A stretch of 64,000 nt of DNA from Lottiidibacillus patelloidae (GCF_002262935.1 NZ_NPIA01000002.1:124001-188000); one strand, 5' to 3'; positions 46,106 to 55,647 are shown, counted from the stretch's first letter. The notes: generated by a model from the letters alone, not told the origin. Program-made: numbers and translations.

Positions 46106-46194
46106 AATTAAAAATCCTCCTTTAAATTTATATGTATATTTGAGGTTCTTCCTCTTTTGTAAAAAAGCAATGGTAAAATTGCCTCTTTAATGTA

Positions 46195-46223
46195 AGATTA
46201 ACAAACTTTATCTTTTTGTTCAA
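46195..46223 (-). promoter_or_regulatory. Candidate promoter of sodA
   Basis: Minus-strand TTGAAC and TAATCT separated by 17 bases, about 90 bases upstream of the sodA start. Confidence 0.4.
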
Positions 46224-46248
46224 TTAAGATGATTGACAATAGGCAAAG

Positions 46249-46277
46249 AAAAAAGTTGATCGAATTGATCAACTTTA
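46249..46277 (-). terminator. Terminator of the MBOAT/SGNH pair
   Basis: Arms AAAGTTGATC and GATCAACTTT with a GAATT/AATTC loop and TTTTTTC on the minus strand. The stop of the SGNH-like gene lies at its edge. Confidence 0.85.
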
Positions 46278-47336
46278 ATTAGATAAGGCATTCTTATCGT
46301 AACTTAAAATTTGGTTTAACAAATTATTGTTTTTTTCTTTATATTCATCAATTGATTCAATAGGTTTATATGATGCAAAGTAGTCAATCATATATTCATT
46401 GATGCTCATGTAATAATGAATTTCGTCTTTCATGTAGTTACTTATAGTATGTGTTATATCTTTATGATCTTGAAAATCGAATATTTTTACATTTTTATAC
46501 TTTGATAATAATTTGTAAGTTTCTTCTTTAAACATCAACCTATGTGTAATATTTTCATTATTTTTATTGTAAATTCTCACTTGGACTGAAATAGCGTAAG
46601 GAGCATAATAAAAAATAAATTCAACATCTTGGTTATTCTCAACTAATTTAATTATATTTTTTTCAAAGTTACTTAGCATTGTATCAACTGAATATATATC
46701 ACTAACTTGTTTATTCGTTTTTATTGGCTTCGATGGTTTTATTTTTTCCTTAGTCAATGGTGCAATATTTTCACCAAATTTATATAACATTTCTCTATCT
46801 CTGTTAGAATTATCATCACTAATATTTGCAATTATAGTGTTGGTAAATTCTTCTAGAGGATATAGTGTTAATAAATATTTATAATCATTCAAAAAGTTAT
46901 AATCATATAAATGAAATGGAAATTCATTAAAAGTCTCAATAACATCATCATATTCTCTTTGAAATGCAAAAGGGTTAAGTTCCCAGATTACCTTTGTTAC
47001 TTCTTCCTTTTGTAAAGCCAAGTTAGCTGCTAAATATTGTTCGTAAGCAGTTGAACCCGGGATCGATGCGTTAAGTGATTTAACATTTAACTTTTCATCG
47101 ACATAGCTTTCCACAAAGTTCCTTCCCATTGATGAACCTAAAATAATAGTATCAAAAGAAGTGTTTCTTATAAAGCCTGGTAATTGAAACCTAGCATTAG
47201 TTGAATATTGCTGTTCATAAAGCTTTGTAAATCTATATACAGACAATGGATCAATTATATAAATGAAGCTAGCGTAAAACAGAAAAAAAACGATAATGCT
47301 TATTAAATATTTCTTTAAGAAAACTTTGTAGTTCAT
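46275..47336 (-). CDS. SGNH hydrolase-like protein paired with an MBOAT acyltransferase
   Basis: A 353-residue protein with one N-terminal membrane helix (10-28) and an extracellular domain. ILGSSMGRNF near residue 66 has the GDS/GSS-type nucleophile and KDEIHYY near residue 317 gives the Asp-x-x-His pair of SGNH esterases, as in AlgJ/AlgX or DltD. It lies 21 bases after the MBOAT gene. The pair probably moves acetyl or other acyl groups to a cell-surface polymer. The polymer cannot be told from this window. Confidence 0.68.
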   Translation of the reverse strand: MNYKVFLKKYLISIIVFFLFYASFIYIIDPLSVYRFTKLYEQQYSTNARFQLPGFIRNTSFDTIILGSSMGRNFVESYVDEKLNVKSLNASIPGSTAYEQYLAANLALQKEEVTKVIWELNPFAFQREYDDVIETFNEFPFHLYDYNFLNDYKYLLTLYPLEEFTNTIIANISDDNSNRDREMLYKFGENIAPLTKEKIKPSKPIKTNKQVSDIYSVDTMLSNFEKNIIKLVENNQDVEFIFYYAPYAISVQVRIYNKNNENITHRLMFKEETYKLLSKYKNVKIFDFQDHKDITHTISNYMKDEIHYYMSINEYMIDYFASYKPIESIDEYKEKNNNLLNQILSYDKNALSN

Positions 47337-47357
47337 CTTTAGCTACACTCCAAATTA

Positions 47358-48815
47358 TTAAAAATTAAAGTAAAGAAATTCACTCACTTTAGTTAATGAC
47401 ATTATTGCTATCGCTGTTGTAATGGCTAACCAAATGCTTTCTTTTGTTGTACCTTTGAAATTGTTCATTCTTTCAAATGAATTTTTTGTAGAAACAACCA
47501 CCAGTAAAAATACAGCTGTATAAAGAAAAGCTTCTGTAGGTTCTATTAAACCTTTTAAGAAAAATGTAGTTCCAATATCTACATTAATAGTTGTGATCTT
47601 CTCAAAAACCGTTATATAAATCTCCGGCAAACTAAATCCATTAAGACCAATCATTGCTGTAAGGACTCGTTCGGCATCTGCCCAACTATTAGCTCTGAAA
47701 AATACCCAAGCAATATTCACAAAATTAAATGTGATAAACCAAGCGATGTATTTATTCATCGTATAACCAAATCGTTTCCATATGCGGTGAATTACTGTTG
47801 CTAACCCATGTAAGAAACCCCAAAATACAAATGTCCAGCCAGCACCATGCCACAACCCACTTATTAAAAATATTGTTAATATATTTACATAAGTCCTTAA
47901 TTCACCTTGACGATTTCCACCTAGAGGAATATACAAATATTTAGTTAAAAATCTACCTAAAGTCATGTGCCACCTTCTCCAAAAATCTTGTATATCCAGT
48001 GATTTATATGGAGAGTTAAAATTTAATGGCAGTCTAATATTAAACAAAAGGGCAGCCCCAATCGCCATGTCACAATAACCGCTAAAATCAAAATATAATT
48101 GCATAGTATACGATAAAGAGGTTAACCATCCTTCAAAGAAAGTTAAAGTATATGGTTCATCAAAACCCTTTGTTGCCCATACTGCAAAAGAATCAGCTAT
48201 AACAACTTTTTTAAACAAACCTATAAAAAAGATAAACATGCCTAATGAAATATTCCTAAGATCAATTTTCTTATTTTCTTTTGTTTCAAATTGAGGCATC
48301 ATCTCTTTATGATGGACAATTGGACCAGCTATAAGTTGTGGAAAAAAAGTAACAAACAATGAGTAGTCTAAAAAGTTATAACCGTCATATTCACGACGAT
48401 AACTATCAACTAGATAAGCGATTTGTTGGAATGTAAAAAAACTTATAGCTAACGGCAATACTAGGTGAAGTAAGTTGTAATCATTTTCAAATAATGTATT
48501 AATATTAGCGATGAAAAAATCAGCATATTTAAAATATCCTAATAAAAATACATTTATCAATATCCCAAAAGTCAATAATAGTTTATTTCGTTTAATATTT
48601 CCATTTACTAGTAAGGTACCTACAATAAAGTTAAAAATTAATGAACCTACTATCAGAGGTAAATAAGCAACATTCCACCAACTATAAAAAAAGAGAGAGC
48701 ATGTAACGAGCCATACCTTGGAATATATTGAATTACTTAATTTATTTAATAAAAAGTAGACAATAAAAACAATCGGTAAAAAGACAAAAATAAACTCATA
48801 TGAATTAAATAACAT
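47358..48815 (-). CDS. MBOAT family O-acyltransferase (AlgI/DltB-like)
   Basis: A 485-residue polytopic membrane-bound O-acyltransferase with the signature FWRRWHMTLGRFLTKYLYIPLGG (quoted ends FWRRWHMTLG and YIPLGG) and the catalytic His in GLWHGAGWTFVFWG. AlgI-type enzymes carry acyl groups across the membrane to a partner that loads them on a polysaccharide. ATG 48815 follows TGGAGG. The gene starts the two-gene unit directly downstream of the tRNA operon terminator. Confidence 0.9.
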   Translation of the reverse strand: MLFNSYEFIFVFLPIVFIVYFLLNKLSNSIYSKVWLVTCSLFFYSWWNVAYLPLIVGSLIFNFIVGTLLVNGNIKRNKLLLTFGILINVFLLGYFKYADFFIANINTLFENDYNLLHLVLPLAISFFTFQQIAYLVDSYRREYDGYNFLDYSLFVTFFPQLIAGPIVHHKEMMPQFETKENKKIDLRNISLGMFIFFIGLFKKVVIADSFAVWATKGFDEPYTLTFFEGWLTSLSYTMQLYFDFSGYCDMAIGAALLFNIRLPLNFNSPYKSLDIQDFWRRWHMTLGRFLTKYLYIPLGGNRQGELRTYVNILTIFLISGLWHGAGWTFVFWGFLHGLATVIHRIWKRFGYTMNKYIAWFITFNFVNIAWVFFRANSWADAERVLTAMIGLNGFSLPEIYITVFEKITTINVDIGTTFFLKGLIEPTEAFLYTAVFLLVVVSTKNSFERMNNFKGTTKESIWLAITTAIAIMSLTKVSEFLYFNF

Positions 48816-48940
48816 TCTGTTCCTCCATTCTATTTGATATTTAATCACACTTTAAATGTCCTGTCCATGCCTACTCGTACTACTATTTTTGAGGGTGAAC
48901 AAACCATTTTAATTTATACTTAAGAGGTGAAATAAAACAA

Positions 48941-48968
48941 AAAAACCTTCCCAAAAACGGAAAGGTTG
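48941..48968 (-). terminator. Terminator of the tRNA operon
   Basis: Hairpin AACCTTTCC/GGGAAGGTT followed by seven T on the minus strand, 13 bases after tRNA-fMet. Confidence 0.88.
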
Positions 48969-48980
48969 TATGTATAATTT

Positions 48981-49057
<77 letters not shown>

Positions 49058-49110
49058 GTAATAGTATTTAGTTTTAATTTATGAAAATTTCCTAAAAACG
49101 TGAATATGTA

Positions 49111-49203
49111 TGGCGGAGGAAGAGGGATTCGAACCCCCGCGGGCTTTAACACCCCTGTCGGTTTTCAAGACCGATCCCTTCAGCCGGACTTGGGTATTCC
49201 TCC
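49111..49203 (-). tRNA. tRNA-Ser (TGA anticodon)
   Basis: 93-nt class II tRNA with long variable arm, acceptor GGAGGAA/TTCCTCC, anticodon loop CTTGAAA and encoded CCA. Confidence 0.95.
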
Positions 49204-49212
49204 GTCATAATA

Positions 49213-49289
49213 TGGTGGACCCTGCAGGACTCGAACCTGCGACCGATCGGTTATGAGCCGATAGCTCTAACCAGCTGAGCTAAGGGTCC
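49213..49289 (-). tRNA. tRNA-Ile2 (CAT anticodon, lysidine type)
   Basis: The anticodon is CAT, but acceptor GGACCCT/AGGGTCC and D-arm TTAGCTCAGCTGGTTAGAGC match Bacillus tRNA-Ile2, whose first anticodon base is changed to lysidine by TilS. Elongator tRNA-Met is a separate gene at 49403. CCA is encoded. Confidence 0.85.
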
Positions 49290-49297
49290 TTAAGATA

Positions 49298-49374
49298 TGG
49301 GGCGAATGATGGGAATCGAACCCACGAATGTCGGAACCACAATCCGATGCGTTAACCACTTCGCCACACCCGCC
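49298..49374 (-). tRNA. tRNA-His (GTG anticodon)
   Basis: Anticodon loop TTGTGGT; encoded CCA; the extra G-1 is encoded at 49374 opposite the C73 discriminator, as is typical for tRNA-His. Confidence 0.95.
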
Positions 49375-49402
49375 ATCTTATTAAGGATATTCAATTTAAT
49401 TA

Positions 49403-49479
49403 TGGTAGCGGCGGAGGGAGTCGAACCCACGACCTCACGGGTATGAACCGTACGCTCTAGCCAGCTGAGCTACACCGCC
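49403..49479 (-). tRNA. Elongator tRNA-Met (CAT anticodon)
   Basis: Acceptor GGCGGTG pairs with CGCCGCT-type 3' end, D-arm TAGCTCAGCTGGCTAGAGC, anticodon loop TTCATAC. This matches Bacillus elongator tRNA-Met. CCA encoded. Confidence 0.92.
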
Positions 49480-49483
49480 ATAA

Positions 49484-49558
49484 TGGCTCCACAGGTAGGA
49501 CTCGAACCTACGACCGATCGGTTAACAGCCGATAGCTCTACCACTGAGCTACTGTGGA
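49484..49558 (-). tRNA. tRNA-Asn (GTT anticodon)
   Basis: Acceptor TCCACAG/CTGTGGA, anticodon loop CTGTTAA, encoded CCA. First gene of the tRNA operon, 33 bases after the -10 box. Confidence 0.95.
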
Positions 49559-49590
49559 AAAACAATATAAGGTTTTTAACGACAAGTGTT

Positions 49591-49619
49591 AATATATCAA
49601 AGATGCACTATTTTGTCAA
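49591..49619 (-). promoter_or_regulatory. Strong promoter of the tRNA operon
   Basis: Minus-strand consensus TTGACA and TATATT with a 17-base spacer, immediately upstream of tRNA-Asn. Confidence 0.85.
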
Positions 49620-49783
49620 CACTTATTTTAACTTTATTTTTCATCTCCAGTTGATGGGGACAGAAAATAATATAACATGAACGATCGCTCCTAGCAATAG
49701 TTTTTTATAAAAATTAATATTATTCACTATCTACTTTATGGTACTCTAAATTGGTAAAATTGAATTTTGGAGGTGCGTTTTCC

Positions 49784-50500
49784 ATGATTAATATTAAAAT
49801 GCTTATTAAAAGCATTTATTCTCCTAGCTCCATTTATAAAACCAGGTTCCTTTCCATAGGCAAGGCAATCATTCAAGTATTTATCTTGGCTTTCATCTTT
49901 AACGTCTCACTTTATTTGCATTCAACAATAGCAGTCTTCGATTTATTGGATAGCTTAGAAGTTCATAAGGAAAGTTTTTCTTCTGTATTTGTTATCAATG
50001 AGGAAATCCAAGCTAAAGAATCAATTGTCACTAATAATACGAATGTAATAGTAGTAAGAAAAGAAAATTCCCTTGAAATGAATGAATATGCTGACAAAGA
50101 TGTATTAGCCTTCCTAAATGACAAACTTTATATCAATGCTGCAAGTAAAGAAATTATTATTCCATATACTATGTTAGGTGAAGGTGACATAGTCGAAACT
50201 ATACTTCAACAACAATCCTTAATTTACTTGGGTGGTTTGTTAATTTTTACTGGGAGTTATTTATTCCAAGTCACACTCTTCTTTTTTGGCGTTTCTCTTC
50301 TTGCTGCGATTAGTATGTATAATAAGAATCGTGCAAAAATTCCTTATCGCGTGACATGGCGTATAGCTGCATTTGCAATTACAAACACTGTCCTACTTTT
50401 TTCTTTAATTAACCTTTTACAAATGGCATTGCCACCTTTCATTTCTTTTTTAATTTTGTTACTAAGTAATTTAATGGTCTATTTATCATTTCGGAAATAA
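49784..50500 (+). CDS. yqgB: DUF1189 integral membrane protein YqgB
   Basis: A 238-residue protein with one N-terminal helix (about 24-43), an extracellular domain of about 95 residues (IPYTMLGEGDIVETILQQQ included) and three C-terminal helices. This is the DUF1189 layout, also found in maltodextrin-linked membrane proteins; role unknown. ATG 49784 is selected by TGGAGG. Its place between sodA and ispG matches B. subtilis yqgB. Confidence 0.82.
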   Translation: MINIKMLIKSIYSPSSIYKTRFLSIGKAIIQVFILAFIFNVSLYLHSTIAVFDLLDSLEVHKESFSSVFVINEEIQAKESIVTNNTNVIVVRKENSLEMNEYADKDVLAFLNDKLYINAASKEIIIPYTMLGEGDIVETILQQQSLIYLGGLLIFTGSYLFQVTLFFFGVSLLAAISMYNKNRAKIPYRVTWRIAAFAITNTVLLFSLINLLQMALPPFISFLILLLSNLMVYLSFRK

Positions 50501-50599
50501 ATATTCAACATAAGTAATTTTTATTCTCCTTTCTAGTTCTTTTTTTTATGGACAAGCATATGATTTATTAACTGTGCTTTATTTGAAGGGAGAATTATT

Positions 50600-50929
50600 A
50601 TGTTAAAACGTTTTTTAATTTTTTTAACCGTTTGCGGAATTGTCTATTCATGTTACTTTGATTGGAAGGTCGGTACATTACCTGCTAGAGCAAGTGACGA
50701 TGCAGTCCCAGTACATGCTGATAATATAAGCGAAATACCTTCTGTTGAAGTTACTGTATTGAATGGTGACACTGTACTTTCCATAGTCGAAAAGTTAAAC
50801 GACGGAACCCTTCCAACTTCAATGTCTCAAGTTATTAATGATTTTGAGTCTCTGAATCCAAATGTAAAAGCTCACGTTATTAAATCTGGCAGTAAATATT
50901 TATTTCCAATATATAAGAAAGTTGAATAA
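50600..50929 (+). CDS. yqfZ: YqfZ family LysM-like protein
   Basis: A 109-residue protein with an N-terminal hydrophobic segment (4-18) and a LysM-like domain VTVLNGDTVLSIVEKLN ... YLFPIYK. B. subtilis yqfZ lies just upstream of ispG as here. It is probably exported and may bind peptidoglycan. A GAAGGGAG site precedes the ATG. Confidence 0.8.
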   Translation: MLKRFLIFLTVCGIVYSCYFDWKVGTLPARASDDAVPVHADNISEIPSVEVTVLNGDTVLSIVEKLNDGTLPTSMSQVINDFESLNPNVKAHVIKSGSKYLFPIYKKVE

Positions 50930-50998
50930 TAATTCTTGCTAAAGGAACGAACCGGTTGATAAAATAAGGCTATGAATTTTTTTAAGGAGCGATTGTCC

Positions 50999-52093
50999 AT
51001 GAAAGAAATCGTACACCGTACGAAAACAAGACCGGTTAAAGTTGGAGATTTAACTATTGGTGGTAATGATCAAGTTATCATCCAAAGTATGACAACTACA
51101 AAAACACACGATGTTGAAGCAACTGTAGCTGAGATTAAGCGTTTAGAAGAAGCTGGGTGCCAAGTTGTACGTGTTGCATGTCCAGATGAACGTGCTGCAA
51201 ATGCTATCGCAGATATAAAAAAGCAAATAAACATTCCATTGGTTGTAGATATTCATTTTGACTACAAACTTGCTTTAAAGGCAATTGAAGGTGGAGCAGA
51301 TAAGATTCGTATTAATCCCGGGAATATTGGGAGAAGAGAAAAAGTTGAAGCTGTAGTAAATGCAGCAAAAGAAAAAGGAATCCCTATTCGCATTGGTGTA
51401 AATGCTGGATCCTTAGAAAAGAGAATTTTGGATAAGTACGGTTACCCAACTGCTGATGGAATGGTTGAAAGTGCCTTACATCATATTAAAATTTTAGAGG
51501 ACCTTGATTTTCACGATATTATCGTGTCTATGAAAGCTTCAGACGTAAATTTAGCTATTGAAGCATATACAAAGGCAGCACAAGCATTTTCTTACCCATT
51601 ACACTTAGGGATTACAGAATCTGGCACACTATTTGCTGGTACAGTTAAAAGTGCGGCTGGATTAGGAGCTATCTTAAGCAAAGGGATTGGAAACACTGTA
51701 AGAATCTCTTTAAGTGCAGATCCAGTTGAGGAAGTAAAAGTTGCTCGCGAATTATTAAAGTCATTTGGCTTAATCTCAAATGCCGCAACATTAATCTCAT
51801 GTCCAACATGTGGACGAATTGAGATTGACTTAATGTCAATCGCTAATGAAGTAGAAGAATATATCGCACATATCAAAGCGCCGATAAAAGTAGCCGTATT
51901 AGGTTGTGCTGTGAATGGACCTGGAGAAGCTCGTGAAGCTGATATCGGGATAGCTGGCGCACGTGGCGAAGGTTTATTATTCCGTAAAGGTGAAATAGTA
52001 CGAAAAGTACCAGAAGCTATTATGGTCGAAGAATTAAAAAAAGAAATAGACAAAATTGCTGAAGAATACTTTGCTAGTCAAAAAAACAAATAA
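50999..52093 (+). CDS. ispG: 4-hydroxy-3-methylbut-2-en-1-yl diphosphate synthase IspG
   Basis: Penultimate enzyme of the methylerythritol phosphate route to isoprenoids; a [4Fe-4S] protein that converts MEcPP to HMBPP. TIM-barrel part has VQSMTTT-like [24 protein letters not shown], and GITESGT; the cluster cysteines are in SCPTCGR and [10 protein letters not shown]. 364 residues. ATG 50999 follows AAGGAG. ispH, the next step, lies at 61199. Confidence 0.95.
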   Translation: MKEIVHRTKTRPVKVGDLTIGGNDQVIIQSMTTTKTHDVEATVAEIKRLEEAGCQVVRVACPDERAANAIADIKKQINIPLVVDIHFDYKLALKAIEGGADKIRINPGNIGRREKVEAVVNAAKEKGIPIRIGVNAGSLEKRILDKYGYPTADGMVESALHHIKILEDLDFHDIIVSMKASDVNLAIEAYTKAAQAFSYPLHLGITESGTLFAGTVKSAAGLGAILSKGIGNTVRISLSADPVEEVKVARELLKSFGLISNAATLISCPTCGRIEIDLMSIANEVEEYIAHIKAPIKVAVLGCAVNGPGEAREADIGIAGARGEGLLFRKGEIVRKVPEAIMVEELKKEIDKIAEEYFASQKNK

Positions 52094-52103
52094 AAAATAC
52101 TAC

Positions 52104-52139
52104 AAAAAAGGAAGCAGCACCAAATCTGCTTCCTTTTTT
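52104..52139. terminator. Bidirectional terminator between ispG and yqfX
   Basis: Arms AAAAAGGAAGCAG and CTGCTTCCTTTTT with T-runs both ways. Confidence 0.88.
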
Positions 52140-52141
52140 TG

Positions 52142-52543
52142 TTATATAAACGGCGAAATTAACAATCTTGTCACAATGGAAAGAATACCTAAACCAATGG
52201 ACCATGCTCCTAGCGCCGCTGCTCCTCTTCTTCTTGCGATAAATCCGATGATTATCCCTGCAGCTCCTAAAATGATTGGAGCCATAAATAGGGAAAGGAT
52301 TGAAAGTACTAATGCTAATATCCCCATACCTCTACCACCGACTGCTTCATCATCACCTGTTTCAACTGCCTTCTCAGTCAATGGACGCTCTTCTTCGGGG
52401 TTTTGTAGTACTGGGCGATTATAAGCGACTGGAGATGGTGCAATTTCTGTAGCCATTTCCTCGTCAAGTTCATTAATACTATCTCTTTCGTCGATTCCAA
52501 TATCTTGTCTTAATCGTCGTTCCTCGTTGTTCAAGCGAATCAC
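52142..52543 (-). CDS. yqfX: YqfX family membrane protein
   Basis: A 133-residue protein with an acidic, disordered N-terminal half (to about residue 70) and two C-terminal transmembrane helices joined by FIARRRGAAALGAW. This resembles DUF4190-type small proteins and, by position opposite ispG, YqfX. Starts are GTG 52543 or the TTG three codons later; the ribosome site GGAAGGTGA suits the second slightly better. Function unknown. Confidence 0.75.
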   Translation of the reverse strand: MIRLNNEERRLRQDIGIDERDSINELDEEMATEIAPSPVAYNRPVLQNPEEERPLTEKAVETGDDEAVGGRGMGILALVLSILSLFMAPIILGAAGIIIGFIARRRGAAALGAWSIGLGILSIVTRLLISPFI

Positions 52544-52682
52544 TCACCTTCCGATTTTGAGGAGCATTATTATCATTAACGAAACTGACGGTTCATATGT
52601 TCATTAAACATTGCTAATACTGGAAATAAGCTCTATTTTAATTAATATGATACAATTTGATAAAAGAAAGGAATGACTAAAA

Positions 52683-53270
52683 ATGAAGAGAGTAAAATTT
52701 GGGTTTGATATCGATGGAACAGTTACATGTCCTACATCATATATCCCCTATTTAAATAAATCATTCGATAGGAACTTATCGCTAGATGATATTAAAGAAT
52801 ACTCATTACTTCCCCTCTTAAACATAACAGAAGAAGAGTTTTGGAAATGGATGGATGAGCATGAGGAAACAATTTGCAGGCAATCTCCAGTTGCTAAATA
52901 TTTTGAAATAATATTCCCTGAGTGGAGTAATAAACATGAATTCATCTTTGTAAGCGCTCGAAGAAAATATTTATTAGAAGCAACTCACGAATGGTTAGAA
53001 AAACATAATGTACCTTATTCCCACGTCGAATTAATTGGTAAACATGATAAAGTAAGTGCTATTAAAAATCTTAAATGTGATATTTTCTTTGAGGATAAGC
53101 ACGATAATGCCTGTGACATTGCTGAAGAATGCGGCATCCCGGTTATTTTATTTGATACTCCATACAATCGAGATCCAATTCCGGAAAATGTCATAAGGGT
53201 AAACAACTGGCTAGAGGCTAAAGAATGGGTTAATAATTGGTTAGATAAGAAGGCAAAAGAGACACAATAA
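52683..53270 (+). CDS. yqfW: Putative 5'(3')-deoxyribonucleotidase-like HAD protein YqfW
   Basis: A 195-residue HAD-type phosphatase with motif I FGFDIDGTVT, motif II IFVSARR, and motif IV FFEDKHDNACD. The family is grouped with nucleotidases (YqfW); the substrate is not known. A good AAAGGAATG site precedes the ATG. The gene has its own terminator, whose stem includes the stop region. Confidence 0.83.
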   Translation: MKRVKFGFDIDGTVTCPTSYIPYLNKSFDRNLSLDDIKEYSLLPLLNITEEEFWKWMDEHEETICRQSPVAKYFEIIFPEWSNKHEFIFVSARRKYLLEATHEWLEKHNVPYSHVELIGKHDKVSAIKNLKCDIFFEDKHDNACDIAEECGIPVILFDTPYNRDPIPENVIRVNNWLEAKEWVNNWLDKKAKETQ

Positions 53271-53287
53271 TTGTGTCTCTTTCTTTA
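53257..53287. terminator. Terminator after yqfW
   Basis: Perfect palindrome AGAGACACAAT/ATTGTGTCTCT followed by TTTCTTT; the stop codon of yqfW is inside. May also serve the convergent DUF1540 gene. Confidence 0.85.
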
Positions 53288-53497
53288 ATGCTTTGGTTTA
53301 AATGTATGGCAACATGTTTCAGCACTATGTTCCGCTTCATCTTCATGTGCAGTTGAACTAGATAAATTACCACTATCATCCATACTGACATGGTTATTTG
53401 CATGCTCATCTATTTCAACAAGGATTGAATCTGCCTGACAATTGTTCCCTTCACCCCAAAAGGCGCAGTTGGCAACATTACATTTTACGATTGGCAT
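53285..53497 (-). CDS. DUF1540 cysteine-rich protein
   Basis: A 70-residue protein with the DUF1540 cysteine pattern CNVANCAFWGEGNNCQAD and a second group ETCCHTF near the end. Such proteins are small, probably metal-binding, and frequent in spore formers. The start at 53497 is fixed by GAGGAGGAG. It lies next to zur, so a link with zinc is possible but not shown. Confidence 0.8.
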   Translation of the reverse strand: MPIVKCNVANCAFWGEGNNCQADSILVEIDEHANNHVSMDDSGNLSSSTAHEDEAEHSAETCCHTFKPKH

Positions 53498-53551
53498 TAG
53501 TAATCTCCTCCTCATCATTACTTTTAGCAATTTAGAGGAAGAGTAACCCTG

Positions 53552-53977
53552 TTAAGATTTGCTATTATGTTGACACTCTTTGCAATATCCATAAATTTCA
53601 AACTTATGATCCACAATTTCAAAATCATCACTATTTAACGTAATTGATGTCATCGGACACTCATCAACATGTTTTGTCTTGTTGCAACTTAGACATATTA
53701 AATGATGATGGTGCTTAGACCCGGAGCATGTGAGACGAAATTTCTTCTCCCCTTCAAGATCAGTTGATTCAAGAATATTAAGTGTTGTAAAAAGTGCTAA
53801 GTTTCTATAAATCGTATCATAACTTAGTCCAGGGATATTCATTTTCAGTAATTCCATTACTTCTTTTGCAGACATGTAGCGTTTATTTTCCGCAAATAAA
53901 TTAAGGATGAATTCACGTTTATCAGTTAATTTAAAACCATTATTTTTCAATTGTTCTAAAGCATATTCAACGTTCAT
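53552..53977 (-). CDS. zur: Fur-family zinc uptake repressor Zur
   Basis: A 141-residue Fur-family regulator. Winged-helix part: LTDKREFILNLF and YDTIYRNLALF. Metal sites: SGSKHHHHLICLSC with CxxC, and YCKECQ near the end, giving the structural zinc. Location at the end of a zinc ABC transporter operon, and correspondence with B. subtilis yqfV, support Zur rather than Fur or PerR. It starts 14 bases after znuB. Confidence 0.92.
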   Translation of the reverse strand: MNVEYALEQLKNNGFKLTDKREFILNLFAENKRYMSAKEVMELLKMNIPGLSYDTIYRNLALFTTLNILESTDLEGEKKFRLTCSGSKHHHHLICLSCNKTKHVDECPMTSITLNSDDFEIVDHKFEIYGYCKECQHNSKS

Positions 53978-53990
53978 TCGAATCCCCTCT

Positions 53991-54830
53991 TTATTTCTTT
54001 TTTCTTTTACTCCACAAAATTGACCCTAGTAATATTAATACTGCGATTACTACAATTGTTCCACCTGGTGATATAGACAAGTGGTAAGCAGAGATAAGTC
54101 CACCTATAACCGCAATCTCTCCAAAGATAATGGAAAATAGTATGGATTGTTTAAAACCATTAGCAATTCTAATACTTGCCGCTACAGGTAATGTCATTAA
54201 TGATGATACAAGTAAAATCCCTACAATTCTCATGGAGGAAGAAATTACTAACGCAACAATTACAATAAACAAGAAATGAATTGTTTTTGCTTTAACACCC
54301 GAAACTTTCGCTTGCTCTTCATCAAAAGATAAAAATACTAATTCTTTATAAAGTAAAATGATAATTATTACTACAAATAATGTAATACAAGATATTACAT
54401 ACACATCTAAGCGACTAACGGCATTGACACTTCCAAATAAATAATTCATTAGTTCAGAATTAAAGCCGTCTGATAAAGAAATAAAAATAACACTTAAACC
54501 TATACCACCAGACATTAAAATTGGTATTGCCAATTCCTGATAAAACTTATAAATAGACCTTAATTTTTCGATTAATACAGATCCGACTACAGAAAAGGCC
54601 ATTCCAAAGTAAAGGGGAAGTGATTGCATCCCTTGCAAAGGGAAAAAGGTTTTCTGCAAAAGCATCCCCCCCGCAATTCCTGCTAACGTTATATGTGATA
54701 ATGCATCTGCGATTAAGGAAAGTCGTCTTACAACAATAAAAGTCCCGATTAATGGTGCTAAAAAGCCTATTAAGATTCCGACTATAAAGGCATTTTGTAA
54801 AAAATCATATGTGAAAAATGCTGAAATCAT
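53991..54830 (-). CDS. znuB: Zinc ABC transporter permease ZnuB
   Basis: A 279-residue permease of the ABC-3 metal importer family with about eight hydrophobic helices and conserved LSLIADALSHITLAGIAGG and MTLPVAASIRIANGFK segments. It overlaps znuC by four bases (ATGA type). No substrate-binding protein (znuA) is present in the operon. Confidence 0.9.
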   Translation of the reverse strand: MISAFFTYDFLQNAFIVGILIGFLAPLIGTFIVVRRLSLIADALSHITLAGIAGGMLLQKTFFPLQGMQSLPLYFGMAFSVVGSVLIEKLRSIYKFYQELAIPILMSGGIGLSVIFISLSDGFNSELMNYLFGSVNAVSRLDVYVISCITLFVVIIIILLYKELVFLSFDEEQAKVSGVKAKTIHFLFIVIVALVISSSMRIVGILLVSSLMTLPVAASIRIANGFKQSILFSIIFGEIAVIGGLISAYHLSISPGGTIVVIAVLILLGSILWSKRKKK

Positions 54831-55609
54831 TTTGTTATTCCTCCATGCTCATGATCATGAGTAATTACTTTTACATCGTGCCCGTAAAAGGAGGATAAAT
54901 TAGATTTCTCATATTCCTTATATGCCTCTCGGTCTCCGTGAAAATGTAATGTTTTATTAATACAAGCTACATTAGTAACTTTTTCTGAAATTACACCTAC
55001 ATCATGTGATACTAATAGTAATGTAATACCTTTATTACGATTAAGATTTGTAAGAAGTTTATAAAATGATTGAACATGCTGATTGTCTACACCAACAGTA
55101 GGTTCATCTAATATTAATAATTCCGGATCACTTACTAAAGCTCGAGCAATAAAAACCCTTTGCTGTTGCCCACCAGAAAGTTCTCCAATATTTCTTTTTT
55201 TAAATGCACTCATGCCCACAGTTTCTATTGCTTCATCAATTAACTTTTTATCTTTACTGCTTTGAAAAGAGAATAAGCCTTTTTTCCCTACTAGCCCCAT
55301 TGCTACTACTTCAAATACTGTAGCAGGGAATCCACTGTTAAAACTGTTTGCTTTTTGTGATACGTACCCTATCTTTTGCCATTGTTTAAACTTATCCTGA
55401 TTTTCTCCAAATAGAAGAACAGTCCCTTTATCAGGCTTAATTAATCCGAGGATAATTTTTATTAACGTTGATTTCCCAGAGCCGTTAGGTCCCACTAATC
55501 CTAAGAAATCCCCTCTATTAATAGTTAAAGAAACATCTTCGATAACATTTCGGTCATCATACCGATAAGTCACATTAGATATTTCTAATACTTTTGTTGA
55601 TTGATCCAT
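54827..55609 (-). CDS. znuC: Zinc ABC transporter ATPase ZnuC
   Basis: ATPase of the zinc importer: Walker A GPNGSGKST, signature [15 protein letters not shown], Walker B LLILDEPTVGVD, H-loop LLVSHDVG. The C-terminal tail ends HGHDVKVITHDHEHGG with its ends GHDVK and DHEHGG, a histidine-rich stretch that could bind zinc. ATG 55609 follows GCGGAGG; the frame runs further to 55657 through the putative operator. Confidence 0.92.
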   Translation of the reverse strand: MDQSTKVLEISNVTYRYDDRNVIEDVSLTINRGDFLGLVGPNGSGKSTLIKIILGLIKPDKGTVLLFGENQDKFKQWQKIGYVSQKANSFNSGFPATVFEVVAMGLVGKKGLFSFQSSKDKKLIDEAIETVGMSAFKKRNIGELSGGQQQRVFIARALVSDPELLILDEPTVGVDNQHVQSFYKLLTNLNRNKGITLLLVSHDVGVISEKVTNVACINKTLHFHGDREAYKEYEKSNLSSFYGHDVKVITHDHEHGGITK

Positions 55610-55627
55610 ACTTTCATTCCTCCGCTT

Positions 55628-55647
55628 GGAAACGATTCTAAGTTTCC
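55628..55647. promoter_or_regulatory. Perfect inverted repeat in the znuC leader, candidate operator
   Basis: GGAAAC, eight bases, GTTTCC; located between the predicted start of transcription and the ribosome site of znuC. It does not match the B. subtilis Zur 7-1-7 consensus closely, though the centre holds GATTCTAA. Could be a variant Zur site. Confidence 0.4.

Noticed and set aside
49483-49680. 65-codon plus-strand frame beginning in tRNA-Asn
   Set aside because: It is the antisense of tRNA-Asn and its promoter.
52056-52424. 122-codon plus-strand frame after ispG
   Set aside because: It crosses the ispG terminator and is the mirror of yqfX.
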